From: Chimonanthus salicifolius
Taxonomy: Eukaryota; Streptophyta; Magnoliopsida; Laurales; Calycanthaceae
Assembly: GCA_013350335.1 (NCBI GenBank)
Contig: CM023542.1
Span: 7,984,025-8,048,024, forward strand
DNA: 64,000 nucleotides
Direction of reading: 5' to 3'
A program made the position numbers and the translations under genes. Within the stretch, counting starts at the first letter, position 1. Every line of letters begins with the position of its first letter. The notes beneath the pieces were generated by a model. The model was not told the origin of the DNA. It ran no database searches and saw only the letters and a program-made list of their open reading frames with translations. This document shows positions 49,845 to 62,492 of the stretch, piece by piece.

Positions 49845-49985
49845 TAGGTCCGGTGGGAACTAGGTATAGCACCCGACTATTCCCTTGGGATGTGTGAAAA
49901 TCTCTTTATCTGCATACACGGGTAATTCGATGGGACCTTACTCTATTCATATTCCCATGGGAAGTAGTCCTTCATTGAGGCTCAT
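49845..49985 (-). mobile_element. SINE family 2 fragment
   Basis: The 3' half of the family at 46978: minus-strand TCAATGAAGGACTACTTCCC, a CATCCCAAGGG block and a short A tail. The tRNA-like head is missing. Confidence 0.6.
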
Positions 49986-49996
49986 ATCGTTTGAAC

Positions 49997-50795
49997 CAAT
50001 GTTTTAAAATCCGACCCGTGGAGCGACCCGTTTTAAAGAAAGGGCAGGTTAAATAAGGTTCAACCGGGTTGAACCATAGTCAAACCCAGTCAAACTCATA
50101 TCATTAACATAATATTATAAATAATATTGAATTATTAACTAAGGTTAAAATTTTATGTAAAAACTACTTTATCAATATATATTTTAATGGTTGAGAACAA
50201 TGTTTCAAAAAAAATTAATCCTTCAAAAAATCTTTTAATATAAATATTATTGTTGATCAAATAAAAAAGATAAAATAACAACTTAATAGTTTGTCAATAT
50301 ATATTTATCATTAAAAAATCCTTTATTATAAATATTATTGATATTTATTAAGTTTTTTTTATGTTTTATTATTTTTCTTTTTAAAAATTTTAACATCTAA
50401 CTTTTAAAAAAATTATGTATAAAATCTTAACTTATTAAAAGTTTAAATAATTTTTATACATTTACTTTAAATAAATGTAGGAATCCCACATCGAGAAAAA
50501 GTAACTCAATGCTGGGCCTTATTGGGCTAGGCAATACGTGCCCATAGAGCTACAAAATTTTAAATTTATTATTTTGAGTGGTTAATTTTCTTCAATTTTT
50601 TAACATCATTTTTTTTTCAATTTAAACGGGTTCTTCACGAGTTACGGGTTTTTTGAAAAACACAATCAAACCCATGGGTCTGACGGGATAAATAAGGGTT
50701 TTTCTATCCAGTCGGGTTTTAGAAAAATCGACCTGTATGTATGTCGATTACAGTTGACCCACGGGTCAACCTACGGGTCGGGTTTGATAAGATTG
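49997..50795. mobile_element. Terminal-inverted-repeat element, copy 1
   Basis: Left end CAATGTTTTAAAATCCGACC pairs with right end GGGTCGGGTTTGATAAGATTG. The core is AT-rich with TTATAAATAATATT blocks and a short segment CCCACATCGAG...TGGGCC. No target duplication was identified, so the superfamily is open. Confidence 0.6.
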
Positions 50796-50956
50796 CTTTT
50801 ATCCAAACAAAAACCGTTATTGGTAACTATTCCTTCAAATGATTACGGTTGAAACTGGGACGGTTGGGGTTGGTAACCGATTGTGTGTGAGTTGGTGATT
50901 CGGTGACTCAGCCATTATTCTAACTCATCTATTTTACGAATCACTATCCTTCTGAT

Positions 50957-51929
50957 CAATGTTTTAAAATCCGGCCCGTAGAGCAACTCGCCTTAAAAAA
51001 CGGATGGGTTAAATAAGATTCAACTGGGTTGACCCTTAGTCAACACCCGTATGATTAATATAATATTATAAATAATATTAAATTATTAACTAAGGTCTAA
51101 TTATTGAGTTGAAATAAAATTTTAGGTAACAAACCATTTTATCAATATAATATTTTGTCAATATATATTTTAGTAGTTGAGAGTAATGTTTCAAAAAAAA
51201 ATTAATCATTCAAAAAATCTTTTAATATAAATATTATTGTTGATCAAATAAAAAAGATAAAAGAACAAGTTAATATTTTGTCAATATATATTTTAATCAT
51301 TAAAAATATCCTTTATTATAAATATTATTGATTTTTATTAAGTTTTTATTTTTATATTTTATTATTTTTCTTTTTTAAAAAATTATGTATAAAATCTTAA
51401 GTTAATAATTTTTATTAAACATTTACTATTCATGGCCAACTTTTTTTTTTTTGAATAAGATAAGTATATTCAAAGGAGGGGTAAAAACCCAAAGAGAGAT
51501 TAAAAAATCCTACCTATATTTAAAAAATCCTGCCTATATTTATTTCCCACTAGTGCAGTGTTAGTGGAGTGTGAGAGTAGGAGTCCCCATCGACAATAAT
51601 AGAAATTTTTACTACTGGGATGGAGAGAAAAATTAACTCAATCCTAGGCCTTGTTGGGCTAGGCAAGATGTGGCTCATAGAGCTACATAATTTTAAATTT
51701 ATTATTTTGAATGGTTATTAAAATTATTTTTTTCAATTTTTTGACAATAATTTTTTTTTAATTTAAACGGGTTCTTCACGAGTTATGGGTTTTTCGAAAA
51801 ACCTGGTCAAACCAGTGGGTCTAATTAGGTAAATAAGGGTTTTTCTATCTAGTAGGGTTTTAGAAAAATCGGCCCGGTTTACGATTGACCGCAGGTCAAC
51901 CCGCGGGTCGGTCGGGTTTAATAACATTG
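50957..51929. mobile_element. Terminal-inverted-repeat element, copy 2
   Basis: Same ends and same internal order as copy 1, in the same orientation only 161 bp away, but with an extra ~130-bp stretch near 51430-51560 containing a poly-T and repeated CCTATATTTA phrases. Confidence 0.6.
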
Positions 51930-51999
51930 CTTTGAGCTATTGATTTTCAAGAAGAGGCGGCTGGGAAACACCGCTCAACCCCTGTTCATGACAATCGTG

Positions 52000-52103
52000 T
52001 ATTTCTTTTTTTACGATGGAAGGTGTTTAGGTGACTCAGCTGAATTCGAGATCCCCTTTCGTGAGACGAGCTTCTTGACCATCAGGTCTAACCTCCTCTG
52101 GAT
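52000..52103 (-). mobile_element. Internally deleted SINE, family 2
   Basis: On the minus strand, a head with GACCTGATGGTCAAG and a tail with CACCTTCCATCGTAAAAAAA are joined with about 90 bp missing between them. TGACAATC(G/A)TG flanks it as an 11-bp target duplication (51989-51999, 52104-52114). Confidence 0.75.
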
Positions 52104-52111
52104 TGACAATC

Positions 52112-52205
52112 ATGAATTTCATGGAACACTGGCATCAGAATTGGGGAAGAACATGAATTTCATGGAAGACTGGCATCAGAATTGGGGAAGAACATGAATT
52201 TCATG
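52112..52205. repeat. 41-bp tandem repeat
   Basis: Starts ATGAATTTCATGGAA at 52112, 52153 and 52194; two full copies and part of a third. Confidence 0.9.
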
Positions 52206-52665
52206 GAAGACTGCCGTCTCTTGGTTTGGATATTTCAAGGGGGCTGCCAATGAAGGTTAGAAAACACTTGCCAGAATCAATTACCTTTGCTGGACTAAAG
52301 ACACTGGCACATATCAAAGAAGAGCAAGAGAAGGTGGTGATGAGGCCAGAAATGAGACTGATCCTGCCATTCAATGTTCAAGCAAAACTGCATCTGAAGA
52401 TTTTCAGGGCATGGGTTTGCTTACCATCATCACCACCTGCTCTTCTCTTTTCTGCTTTGATCTGTGCAAGTGTCTTTGGAGCCGTAAACGTAATTGATTC
52501 TGTCATGGGTTTGCTTACCACTGAGTGAACTTTCTAAAAAGAAACGAAGGACTTTCTAAAAAGAAACGAAGGCTGAATTTGGCGAGTGACAACTTAAGTA
52601 AACCAGTCGAGAAAAGTCTTCAGATGAGTATGCTGAGCTCTCTTTTCCTGAGCTAGTCCTTGGTA

Positions 52666-52990
52666 GGGCTGAAACCCTGGTCTCAAATTTTTTTTTTATT
52701 GGAGCTTGATTTGATCGGACTCAAATTGTTTATCTGAATTACTCAATCTGATTTGACACAAGTCAATCAGAATACTGTTTATAACTTGGTGCACTTAGAT
52801 CGAGTCGTGTTAACGTCAGATTAGGTCAGATTGATTTTATATTTTTCAACCTAACTCGACTCAAGTTCCATTCAATTTTTTATTTTTTAATACAACCTGA
52901 CTCAAAATATACAAATACATAATTCAAATCCACTGATTTCTCAAGTCGGATCATACAGGACACATTAAAACCCGACCCAAATTTCACCGC
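52666..52990. mobile_element. Small MITE candidate
   Basis: Ends TAGGGCTGAAAC and (reverse) CTAGCGGTGAAA form a rough inverted repeat; the inside has CTGACTC/CCGACC phrases typical of AT-rich plant MITEs. No clear target duplication. Confidence 0.4.
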
Positions 52991-53213
52991 TAGTCAAGGG
53001 TGATGGCCAATTAGATGAAGATGGCAGAACAAGTTATCATGGTAGATGATGATGATGATGGGATTGAGAAAAAACTTGATTTCCATGGTTGGTGTGATTG
53101 CCTCGAGAGTCCTTTATCATGATCTGGTATACACTTCTCCTAGGGTTAGATACCCTCCCTTAGGGCCCAACTTCAACCTCACCTACAAGATATAATAGAT
53201 AGTGCTTTGATAT

Positions 53214-53551
53214 TAGGGGTAAAACTTGAGTTGGGTTTTAATTCACTCTATAGACTCAATTTGAGAAATTAGTGGGTTTGGGTTATGTATTTGCATATTT
53301 CATATTGGATTGAGTTGCGAAAATAAAAATTCATATAAATTTCAGATCTAAGTTGAGGAAATTAAAATCAATCCGACCCGACTTGACCCGACAAAACCCG
53401 ACTTGATCCGACAAAACCAAGTTATAAAACGACACTTGAGTTGAGTTGGTTGAGTAAGTCGAGTCGTGTCTGACTAGATTCAATAAAGTTTGTCATTTGT
53501 TGAATTATGTTTACTAAAACCCGGCTTAACCCGACTCAAGTTTCAGTCGTA
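53214..53551. mobile_element. Small MITE candidate
   Basis: Left end AAAACTTGAGTTGGG pairs with right end CCCGACTCAAGTTTC. The inside holds repeated CCCGACTTGA(C/T)CCGACA units at 53375-53420. Confidence 0.55.
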
Positions 53552-55069
53552 ATTAATATGTTTTCTGATCCTCTCCTCTCTTGGAATCTCTTTCTTCCTG
53601 TACAGGGGGATATTCTGATTTTGCATTTCTTTTGTTAGTGTTTTTTTTTTCCTTCCTATTAGTCTATTACCTAGGACTTTGAACTCAAGAAATAGATGGC
53701 TGTGATATAGAGCTATTTTGTGTAGCTGGTTTAGGACATGTATCTTCGGGTCTCAGTACTGCTAAGTGCTAACGGGTCTCAGTACTGTTAGCTATGTCAA
53801 TTTTTCAAAGCTAGTCAACAAGGTAAAATTATAGAAAATTTGAAGCCCGTTTTTTTTTTTTTTTTCTCTAAATAAGAGATTTTTTCTTCAATTATGCAAT
53901 GACATTTCAAGTAAGCGAGGTATGGATGAACAAAAAATATACTAGAAAATTATGTCAGTAATCTATCCCACATGGAAAATGCTTGTGATTAAAGATGCAA
54001 ATCCAGTAACCCTTTTTGATTGTTTTTCATATTGGATTTGGTATTAGGTATAATTTTAAGAACGTTTAGAAGTAAATTCTTAAATTGTGAAAGATATTTG
54101 TAAATTTGAGAAACTTTTTTCTCTTATAATTTGACAATTTTAAGTTATTTTTATCAAAGTTTTTGAAGCTTTGTTCTAAAATAATTTCAATTTTGAGGTT
54201 TTTTGTGAAAATAATTAATGAAATAATATAGGGTATTTATGAAATTTAATAGAGATGTTTTTATGTGATTGATATACTTTGTAGGATGTTTATATGATCT
54301 TTCAAGTTTTTCTGATTAAGTAATGAAAGTCGAACTTTCTAAGATAATTTTCATATTAGAATTTCTTGTAGAAGAAATTAATGAAATGATATACAATTAT
54401 TTATAGAATTAGATGAAGAGACTTCAGTGTTATCAATATAGTTTTTAAAGTGTTTGTGCTATTATCTTAATATCTAAATATTTTTATAAAATTTTATTTT
54501 TTTTACAATAAAAAAAATATGAATTATAATAGAAGATATATGAATAGTATCAAAATCACGTTAGTTCTTTATATTCTATTTTTTTTTAAATTTTTTTAAG
54601 ACATACTTCAATTTTGCAAAATTTTAACTCTCAATTGTCAGTAATTTTTTTTTTTGAAAAAAAATACTCCTAGATTTTTCCATCTTTCTCTATATTTTCA
54701 TATTTTTGTCACTCTCTCACTCTCTCTCTCTCTCTCTCAATAATAGTCGGTGAAAACTAGAACAAGAACCATTCGCATCAGGAAAAAAGGAAAAGCATTT
54801 GAAAATTGAAACACAAATATTCAATAATTTATGATGATACCGAGTACCGACACAGGTTCAATTACAAGCGGCAAAGGGTATGTATCCACAACACACGGGT
54901 AGGAACCAAATAAAAATCAAATTCCTCACCCAAAATCAAAATTTTAAACTATTCCAACACCAAACAAAGCTTTTCCTTCAACTACGTAAAAATAAACTAA
55001 TAAAGTAGAGAGGAAAGAATAAGAAGAAAGCACAATTATAATGGGGGAAGACATGGACATATGGGCTAA
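53552..55069. other. AT-rich intergenic DNA
   Basis: No gene. A CT microsatellite lies at about 54714-54739. The last part is the probable 3' untranslated region of the coiled-coil gene. Confidence 0.6.
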
Positions 55070-58000
55070 TTAATATCTTTTGCCAAGAATCACACCGATG
55101 ATGACGGATACTAGAGCAACTCCAAACATCAACTTGATGCTCATGCCCAATGAATGTGTTGTTTCCATGGCTTGACCATCCCCCCTTGTGGAAGAAATCG
55201 CTGCTGCTTCACTAGTGGACGACGCTTCGCTTCTTCTCTTACTCTTCCTTTTCGATGGTGTAGATACCACCGTCGATCCTGTCTCTCTACTTTTTAACTT
55301 TACTTCATCCTTCAACTCAACTTGGATGCCTTCTTTTTCTTTACCCTGAGATTAAAAACATTTAACAGTCGTTTACTCATCCATCGTTTATAGACTATTC
55401 CACCAGTTTTTTTTTTTATTAAATAATAATAATACTACTTGCCTGCACCTCAGACTTAGCCAACTTCAGCTGGTCCTCAAGTTCCAGGATCTTCTTTTCC
55501 AATTCAGCTGTCTGACTCAATTTATTTTTCAACTTATCCAACTCGGCATTGAGAAGAGCCACTTTTTCCCCATCTTCAGTGTCCTGCAAATTAAAAAAAA
55601 GGAAATTATTTTATATAGAATAAGCACAATATGGAACAATATTTCCTAAAAAAAATATGAAGAGGGGAGAGAGAGAGAGGCACAAGATGGAATTAAACAG
55701 AGTGTTTTTTTTTTTTTCAACAATCGAGTGGTTTTAGGTGGCTAGATTCTCAAAATGTAAAAAAAATGTCCACATAAAATAGGGGAAAACATGTATAAAT
55801 AGAAACAGCTTATTTAGTGATTTGTGTCAGAATTGTAGTTAAAATTTAAATTTGTGCTCTACTCAGTGAAGTACAGCTAAATTGATAACTTTCTGAAAAA
55901 AAGTAAATGAAAAGGGTCACCTTCTCTTTATATTTTGTCTCAGCCAGTTGCAGCTTCTTCTCAAGCTCTTCAACTTGCTCTGTTAAAGTTATGGTTTGTT
56001 GATGCTTGGCTTCAAGGTCCTCCAGTGAAGCCTTAGCCTTAGCAGCAGCTTCATGGTCAAACTCTTTTCTTGAATCCGCTTCTTTCTGTTTATTTGAAAG
56101 CATTCGTTAAACAAGGCTAATCAGTAACTTACAGCATTTCAATGATGTAATACATCATTCTGTGGTTACTGTCATGGAAAAATAGAGAAAACAATATGTA
56201 ACAAGCACAACCACATTTGTTTCCATTAAACCACCGGTGGCATTTCAATAATTATGTAACAAATAGGTCATTTTTTTTAAGAAGGCTCAGGAGTCTCAAA
56301 AACTAATTTCTTAAATCCTGCATAGCAATTGCTGATATTATTTTAGTAAGAGATGAGCATGTTCCTAAAGATGTTTTCTTCTCTTTATATCCACCACTGT
56401 CTTGCCTAGGGAAAAAGAAGTGTGGCAAGCACATCAATACACCAGATACCAGCACTGAGAACATGATCCAAGACATAGGAGACAATTTACACTATAAGAA
56501 ATTTGCTGGAACATGATGAAAGACAATGAAGAAATGCGGAAACATCTCCTTCAGATATTGACATATCGTATTGTTAAGTATTTTGAAGTTGATACTAGGA
56601 ACATGATTTGCAGAAAAGGCTAACACCCCGCCCTTTTCACTCTAATTTTCAGAGTTTAATTTTTTTTTTTAAAATATAAAATAATCATGTGATCGGGGCG
56701 GAGTGTCACGACGCGAGTTAAGTTCGGATCTCTAAATCCGACCCTTAACTGGCCAAGCCCATGTGCGTATGAACTAAGTCCACTAATAATGCTAACACAT
56801 TAACTTAACTCGCGTCGTGACACTCCGCCCCGATCACATGATTATTTTATATTTTAAAAAAAAAATTAAACTCTGAAAATTAGAGTGAAAAGGGCGGGGT
56901 GTTACAGGGCATGGGATAGAAGAAAACTGTATTTTTTTAGCTTCACTCCATCAGTTTCATTCTCAGATATACAAATCCCCTCCCTCTCTCTTCGCCTCCT
57001 CTCTCTCTCTCTGTGCGTGTCGTGTGGTTCCAGAGAAGGGAGGGGAGCTGGAGAGGAGCAACAGAAATAATTTTGCTCAATCACATTAAAAAATATAGAA
57101 TTTCTGCAATAGCACTAATAATGCTAACACATTATTTTCGTCCTCAGAATCGTAAGTTTTTTTTAATCTTCATCAAAATAATAAAAGTTCTCATTTAAAA
57201 AAAATAATGAAATTTCATGACATCAAACAGTAAACAAGTAATAGATGAAAATGAAATATTTTAAAATGTGGTGAAGGGAGAACCTGTTCAGCTATGGTGG
57301 TGTGAGCAAGATTCAACTCCTTTTGGAGTTGTACCACTTGTTCATCCAAAACAAGTTTTTCATCGAGTTTTCTTGCATGCTCCTCTAGTTGAGAAGTTAG
57401 TCCTGCTTCTTTCTCTGCTGCCAATGACCTAAGGCTTTCAACCTACAGCAAGGCAAAGAACCATGGTTAATAAATCTGGTTTCATATATTATAATATGAT
57501 CCAAATGCAGGTCCTCACTGACAGATGACACAAGTACCTCTTCTTTTTGACGAGTCTCAGCAAACTCTAGTTGCTCTTCAAGTTCTGCAATGCGAGTTTG
57601 CATCACAGATTTCTCAGCAAGCTCGACCTTTAGGTTTTCCACAGTAGAACTGAGAGTGTCTTCCCTTGTCTTCTGTTCATTCAGTTGTTTTTCCAATTGG
57701 ATTATAACTCCTTGGAGTTCTTCTTTTGCATCTTGATATGTTTTAGTGAGCAGATTGTTCTCTTCCATGACAGAATTTATCTGCAAGAATAGTCCTTGTT
57801 CAGGTCAGAAAGTTTCAGGTCATGGAACAATATCTCCTGCATGGTTAGATCTTCAAAATGTGGAACTAATCATCTGTGGGTTGTCAGAATGATTTTTAGG
57901 AAATGGAGAACTGATTTTCTAGCCAAGAAAGATTCTTTTACTTGAAATCTCAATGTCAAAGAACTAAATTTCTTTAATGATCAAAAACAGAATACCTGGG

Positions 58001-61000
58001 ATTGTAGTTTATGTTCAGCAGCAGCTAGCTGTTGTGTCAGATCTTCTATTGTCTTCTTTGAAGAATGAAGCTGTTCAAAAATTTCTTCTTTCTCAACAAG
58101 GGCAGTATTAAATACTGTTTTCAACTCATTCATGTTAGCCTCATATGCCGCTAGTTCCTCAGTAAGCTTCAAGTTTGCATCAGCCAAACCTTCATTCTCC
58201 GTCTCCAATTGGCCAGCCTTACTCTGCAGTTGTTCCACAATGCCGTTTGAATGCTTTAACTTCAACAGAACTTCTTCTAGCTCAACCCTTGTACTTTCAG
58301 CATCAGCAGCAGCTTCATTAGCCTGTTGCTCAGAAATTCTTATTTGGCTTTCAAGTGCAGTGAGCTTTTCACTCAACTCTTTGGCATCAGAATCTCTCTT
58401 CTTGAAGTTTTCAATTGCTTCCTGTAGTTGCAGCTCAGCTTCCCTGATGCGGGATTCAGATGCAGACTGAAGTTTCAGGCCCCTGGAATGGTGATCTGTC
58501 AATTCAGTTAAAGTTTTTATGTGGGAAGACAGTTGCTCAGCAGTCACTTCCTTCTCCATCTGAACAGAACTTAGCAGCTTCTGAAGCTCATTTATCTCGA
58601 TCTGATGAGATTCCAATTCCTGCTTGAGCTTCAAGTTTGTCTCAGCCAACAGTTCATTCTCTGATGAAGACTGCCCAGCCCTGGTTTCTGCTTCTAGGAC
58701 CTTGCTTTTGAGTTCATCAAAAGTGTTTTCTAGAGATACCAATTTCATTGAACTTTCAGCCAACTCAGCTCGCAGTGATGCCTCTCGTTCAGCTGCTTCA
58801 GTTGCCTGCTCTTGATAATTCACCACTTGATCTTCAAGTGACTTGAGTTTTGCATATAAATCTTTAGCTTCCAAATCCTTTTGGGTGAAGCTTTCCATTG
58901 CTTCTTGGAATTTTATCTCTGAATCCTTGGCTAGAGATGCATGCAACAACTCCCACTCTGTGCTTCTTGCACTAGCTTCCACTATTACCCTTCCATGTTC
59001 TTCTAACTGCTGCTCCGCAGATTTAAGCTTTTCCATTATGTCACTCTCTCTAACACCAGAAGCCTTCAGATCTTGTTCAATGCTCTCTAATTTATTTTGT
59101 GCTGACTTCAGTTCATTTCGTAACACCTCCACCTGATTTTCAGTTTCTGAAAGCTTATCAGCTGAACTTTTTGCTGCATCTTCAAATTTCTTTTGTTCTT
59201 CATTAGCTACATTCAAGCTTTCCAGCAACTCACGTTCCTTCTCATTTGCAGCTTCTAGTGCAATTTCAAGGCTCGATGATTTCAACTGGAAAGCTTCCAG
59301 CTCTTTTGTAAGTTCAGATACCTTGTCAGAGTGTTGCTTGTAGCCTGCTTCAACATCCTGATATTTTGTTTCTGAAATGATTATCTGTTCTTCTAGTTCC
59401 CGTAACCTGTTGTTAGAAGATTCTAACAATAATTCCATTTCACCTACTTTCTTTTCAGCATCTACTGTTTTGGAGTGAGATATTTGGACCAAATCATCCA
59501 GTTCAAGGCTGCGTTGGTGACTTGTACTGGCCCGACCCTCATGTTCGGCACATTTCTCTGCAATATCTTTCAATTCCTGTTCAAGCTCTGAGTTCCTTTG
59601 AGATGAAAGAGTGAGAGAAGATCCCAAATGGGTTATCTTCTCTTCATATTCTTGCAATTGTGCTTTTAACTGTGCACTTTCTTCTTCAGCCCCTTTCAAC
59701 ATGGTCATGACTGCAGATATTTTCTCAGAGAATTCTTTTAGTTCTTGATCAGCATCACTGTTTTTCAACTCTGAATTATTCAGTTGTTGCTCAAGCTCTA
59801 CATTTTTCTGTTCCACTGATACCAATCGCATTTCAATCTCTCTCAACTGTGCTTTTGCTTCCTCTTCAGAAGTGCTAGAAGCTCGTATTATATCCTCAAG
59901 CTCAAGATTTCTTTGTGTGGCAGAAGCAGCAACTGTCCCAGATTCTTGATGGAGTTCTTCTAAAGCCTTCAACTTCTGTTCCAGCTCTACATTCTGAGAC
60001 ACAGCTTGAGATAGAAGTGAATCAGCCTTGCAAAAGTTATCATCCGAAACCTTCAGTTTGGTCTCAAGATCATTGCATAACTCCTTCATCTGCAGTATAT
60101 TGCTGTTCAGATCCTCCACTGCAGCCTCAAGATTTGCTTTCTCTCCAGTAATTTTAGCCAATTCCTCCTGCACACTTGAGATCTCTGCTTCTTTTTTCTT
60201 TAAGATGTCCTCAACTGTTTCTTTCAACTTTACCTCCTGTTGCAGCTTCAGCTCAATTTCTTCCAAACTGGCAATCTTCACCTGAAGATCGTCTTTGGCA
60301 GATGAGAATATATTCTCTAATGCTGCAATATCTTCCTTCATTTTCTCTTCAGAAGCTTTATGCAGATTTAGTTCTTGGGTCAGTTCATTTAGAACAGTGT
60401 CCCCAGATGCCAGCTTCTGTTCCAAGTCATGAACTTGTGATTTTGTGAGCTCCAAGTCACCTTGAACTCCAGAAAGGTCTGCCACAGCTTTATTAAGAGC
60501 TTCCTCTATTCGTTGATTTCCAGAGATCTTTTCATAGAGTCCCTTTATTTCTTCCTGTAGAGAAGCCGTTTGAACCTCCGTTTCCTTTGCACTGGATCTT
60601 GCCACTTCCAACAACTTCTCAAGCTCCAAAGCCTTCTGTGTTTCAGATTCAGTAAGTGAACTGCTATGTTTGCTCAGCTCCTCAAACTTACGTGCGTCAC
60701 TTGCTGAAGATTGTAGTTCCTGCTCCAGCTCCTCCATCTTCTTTCTTGAAGTTTCAAGCTCAAGAGTTAAACTGTCAAATGCTTCTTTCACATCAATCAG
60801 TTCCTTGTGTGTGGCTTCTTTAGCTCCTAATGCATCTTGGAGTGCATCGAGCTGTGATTTATACTTCTCCTCTGCTTCCCTGAGTTGTTCCTGTAATTTC
60901 TCCTGAGTTCTTTCGAGCTCTTCACAACGTCCGTCTTGCTTTTCCAACTTCTCTTTTGTAACGTGGATCTCCTCCTTCAGCTGAGCATTTCCTAATTCAG

Positions 61001-62492
61001 AGAGATGCAATTCTCTAGCCAATTTTTCTAACTCAAGTTCGAGTGATTTCATCTTCTCACTTGGTTCCATTAAATCTCTACCAACCATAGATTTGCTTGA
61101 AGTGCTTTCTATTACAGATGGATTATCTTCTTCAGTTACTGCTTCATCAGTGTGAGGAACAGCCTTTATATCAATTGACTCCCTCTCCACTTTGATGAAT
61201 TCCCCATCAAAGGTAGTGTCTTCTTCTTCTTTCCTTCCTTCTTTTGAAGGTTGGTGCAGATCTCCATTTTCTACAGTCTCTTCCTCCCCTCCTTGTACCT
61301 GAAATCATATTTTCAGCATCAGTATGTATTCCTTAAAAACATACTTCAGAAAACATAACATTCATCCTTATATTCTGAAGTGGTTGACAAAGAAGAATCC
61401 GCTTACAAAAAAATAAAGTGCAACTCATGATTTCATGTTACGTTGATAAGATTTAGTTTCCTCTCTCCTTATTTTTTTCTTTTAGAAATAAGATACGTAT
61501 TCAAGTTTCAGTTTAGAAAGTTTCTGAAAGTGTCTGATAATCCATTCTATTAATGATTCTTTAACAAATCATGATGTCTACTAGGTAACTTCCATTTATA
61601 CACTTACCTTCTTGAGTAATCTATTTATATCCCTATCCCAACTCATCTTTATCAAATTGGTAGCAATTAAACTTACATTTATTTGAAAATCTGAAAATGC
61701 TATGAGCAAATATGGTAAGGCCGACAGGATAGCCAAGCCCAACCTATGGCAAAGAACTAACACTAAGCGGACAATCTTGTCCATCCCACACACTGCTTTA
61801 TCAAACAATCAGCATCATTACTTTCCACAATGATTTGGATCATCAAAACATCATGTCCTATGCATCATAGCATCCCTGCCCATCAACGGAAGACGCAGAG
61901 ATCATGCAAAATAGAACTTGGGCAGGTTGGCCCATGTGAGGACAATCCAAGCCCAAACCATAATTCTGAAGGGTGAATCCTAACCCAACCTGACCCAACA
62001 AACATAGATGCCAACCCAAGCCTTTGGGTTAGTGATTTAAGATCCAACCTGAGTAACTGCAGTCCACCAATCTACCTAATGCTTGGGCTGGGTCAGCTGG
62101 ATTCAGTCCAGTCTATGCATTTTAATGAACCCATGGAGCTATTGAGTGATTTTTAATCCCAATTGATAGAATACTGAAATAATATACAAGAAGATTTTTC
62201 ACATCATAGTTAAAAAACTTGAAACTTTAGTCTAGACTCAAAAGTAGAGTAATTCATCAAGTTTTATATATTAGAATCTTAATTTACTCAAGGTTTGAAT
62301 GAATAAAAATCCAATAGAATCACTCATGTTGACTCGCCCAAAATTCTTGCAGTTTTTAGAACTGTAGATCACATATAATAAAGAGAGAGATACCTTGAGA
62401 GAGGGAGCTTTGGTGTCAATATCACTCCCAATGCTTTCAACTTCTTTTGTTACTTGGATTTCCGCCGAACTAGTTTGAGTCTCTTCTTCCAT
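55070..62492 (-). CDS. Long coiled-coil, tail-anchored protein (PICC/PICL-like)
   Basis: Seven coding exons on the minus strand: 62394-62492, 57996-61298, 57538-57780, 57284-57442, 55921-56085, 55443-55583 and 55070-55345, all phase 0, giving 1,461 residues. An acidic N-terminus with an EFIKVERE segment (near residue 62) precedes about 1,250 residues of nearly continuous Glu/Lys/Leu coiled coil. The C-terminus has a basic SKRKSKRRSE stretch and a single hydrophobic segment MFGVALVSVIIGVILG ending in GKRY, as in an ER tail anchor. This layout matches the Arabidopsis PAMP-induced coiled-coil proteins At2g32240 and At1g05320. Function in ER association or basal defence is by family only. The sixth intron appears to begin GC (CAG|GCAAGT). 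It is somewhat longer than the roughly 1,300 aa I recall for the Arabidopsis protein. Confidence 0.9.
56621..56904. repeat. Near-perfect 104-bp inverted repeat (foldback)
   Basis: Arms 56621-56724 and 56802-56904 match base for base except for one T in a homopolymer (11 against 10), around a 77-bp loop. Arms begin TAACACCCCGCCC and end GCGAGTTAAGTT. It lies in the intron between exons 4 and 5 of the coiled-coil gene. Confidence 0.92.
56781..57134. repeat. 22-bp direct repeat pair
   Basis: A 22-bp word starting CACTAATAATGC occurs at 56781-56802 and again at 57113-57134, bracketing the right arm of the foldback and about 200 bp more. Confidence 0.85.

Noticed and set aside
52226..52528. 100-codon ORF with a hydrophobic C-terminal half
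   Set aside because: Sits just after tandem repeats and SINE debris; no family, homolog or splice support recognised.
58132..60906. Plus-strand Ser-rich ORFs opposite the coiled-coil exon
   Set aside because: Antisense shadows of the Glu/Lys/Leu-rich coding exon.
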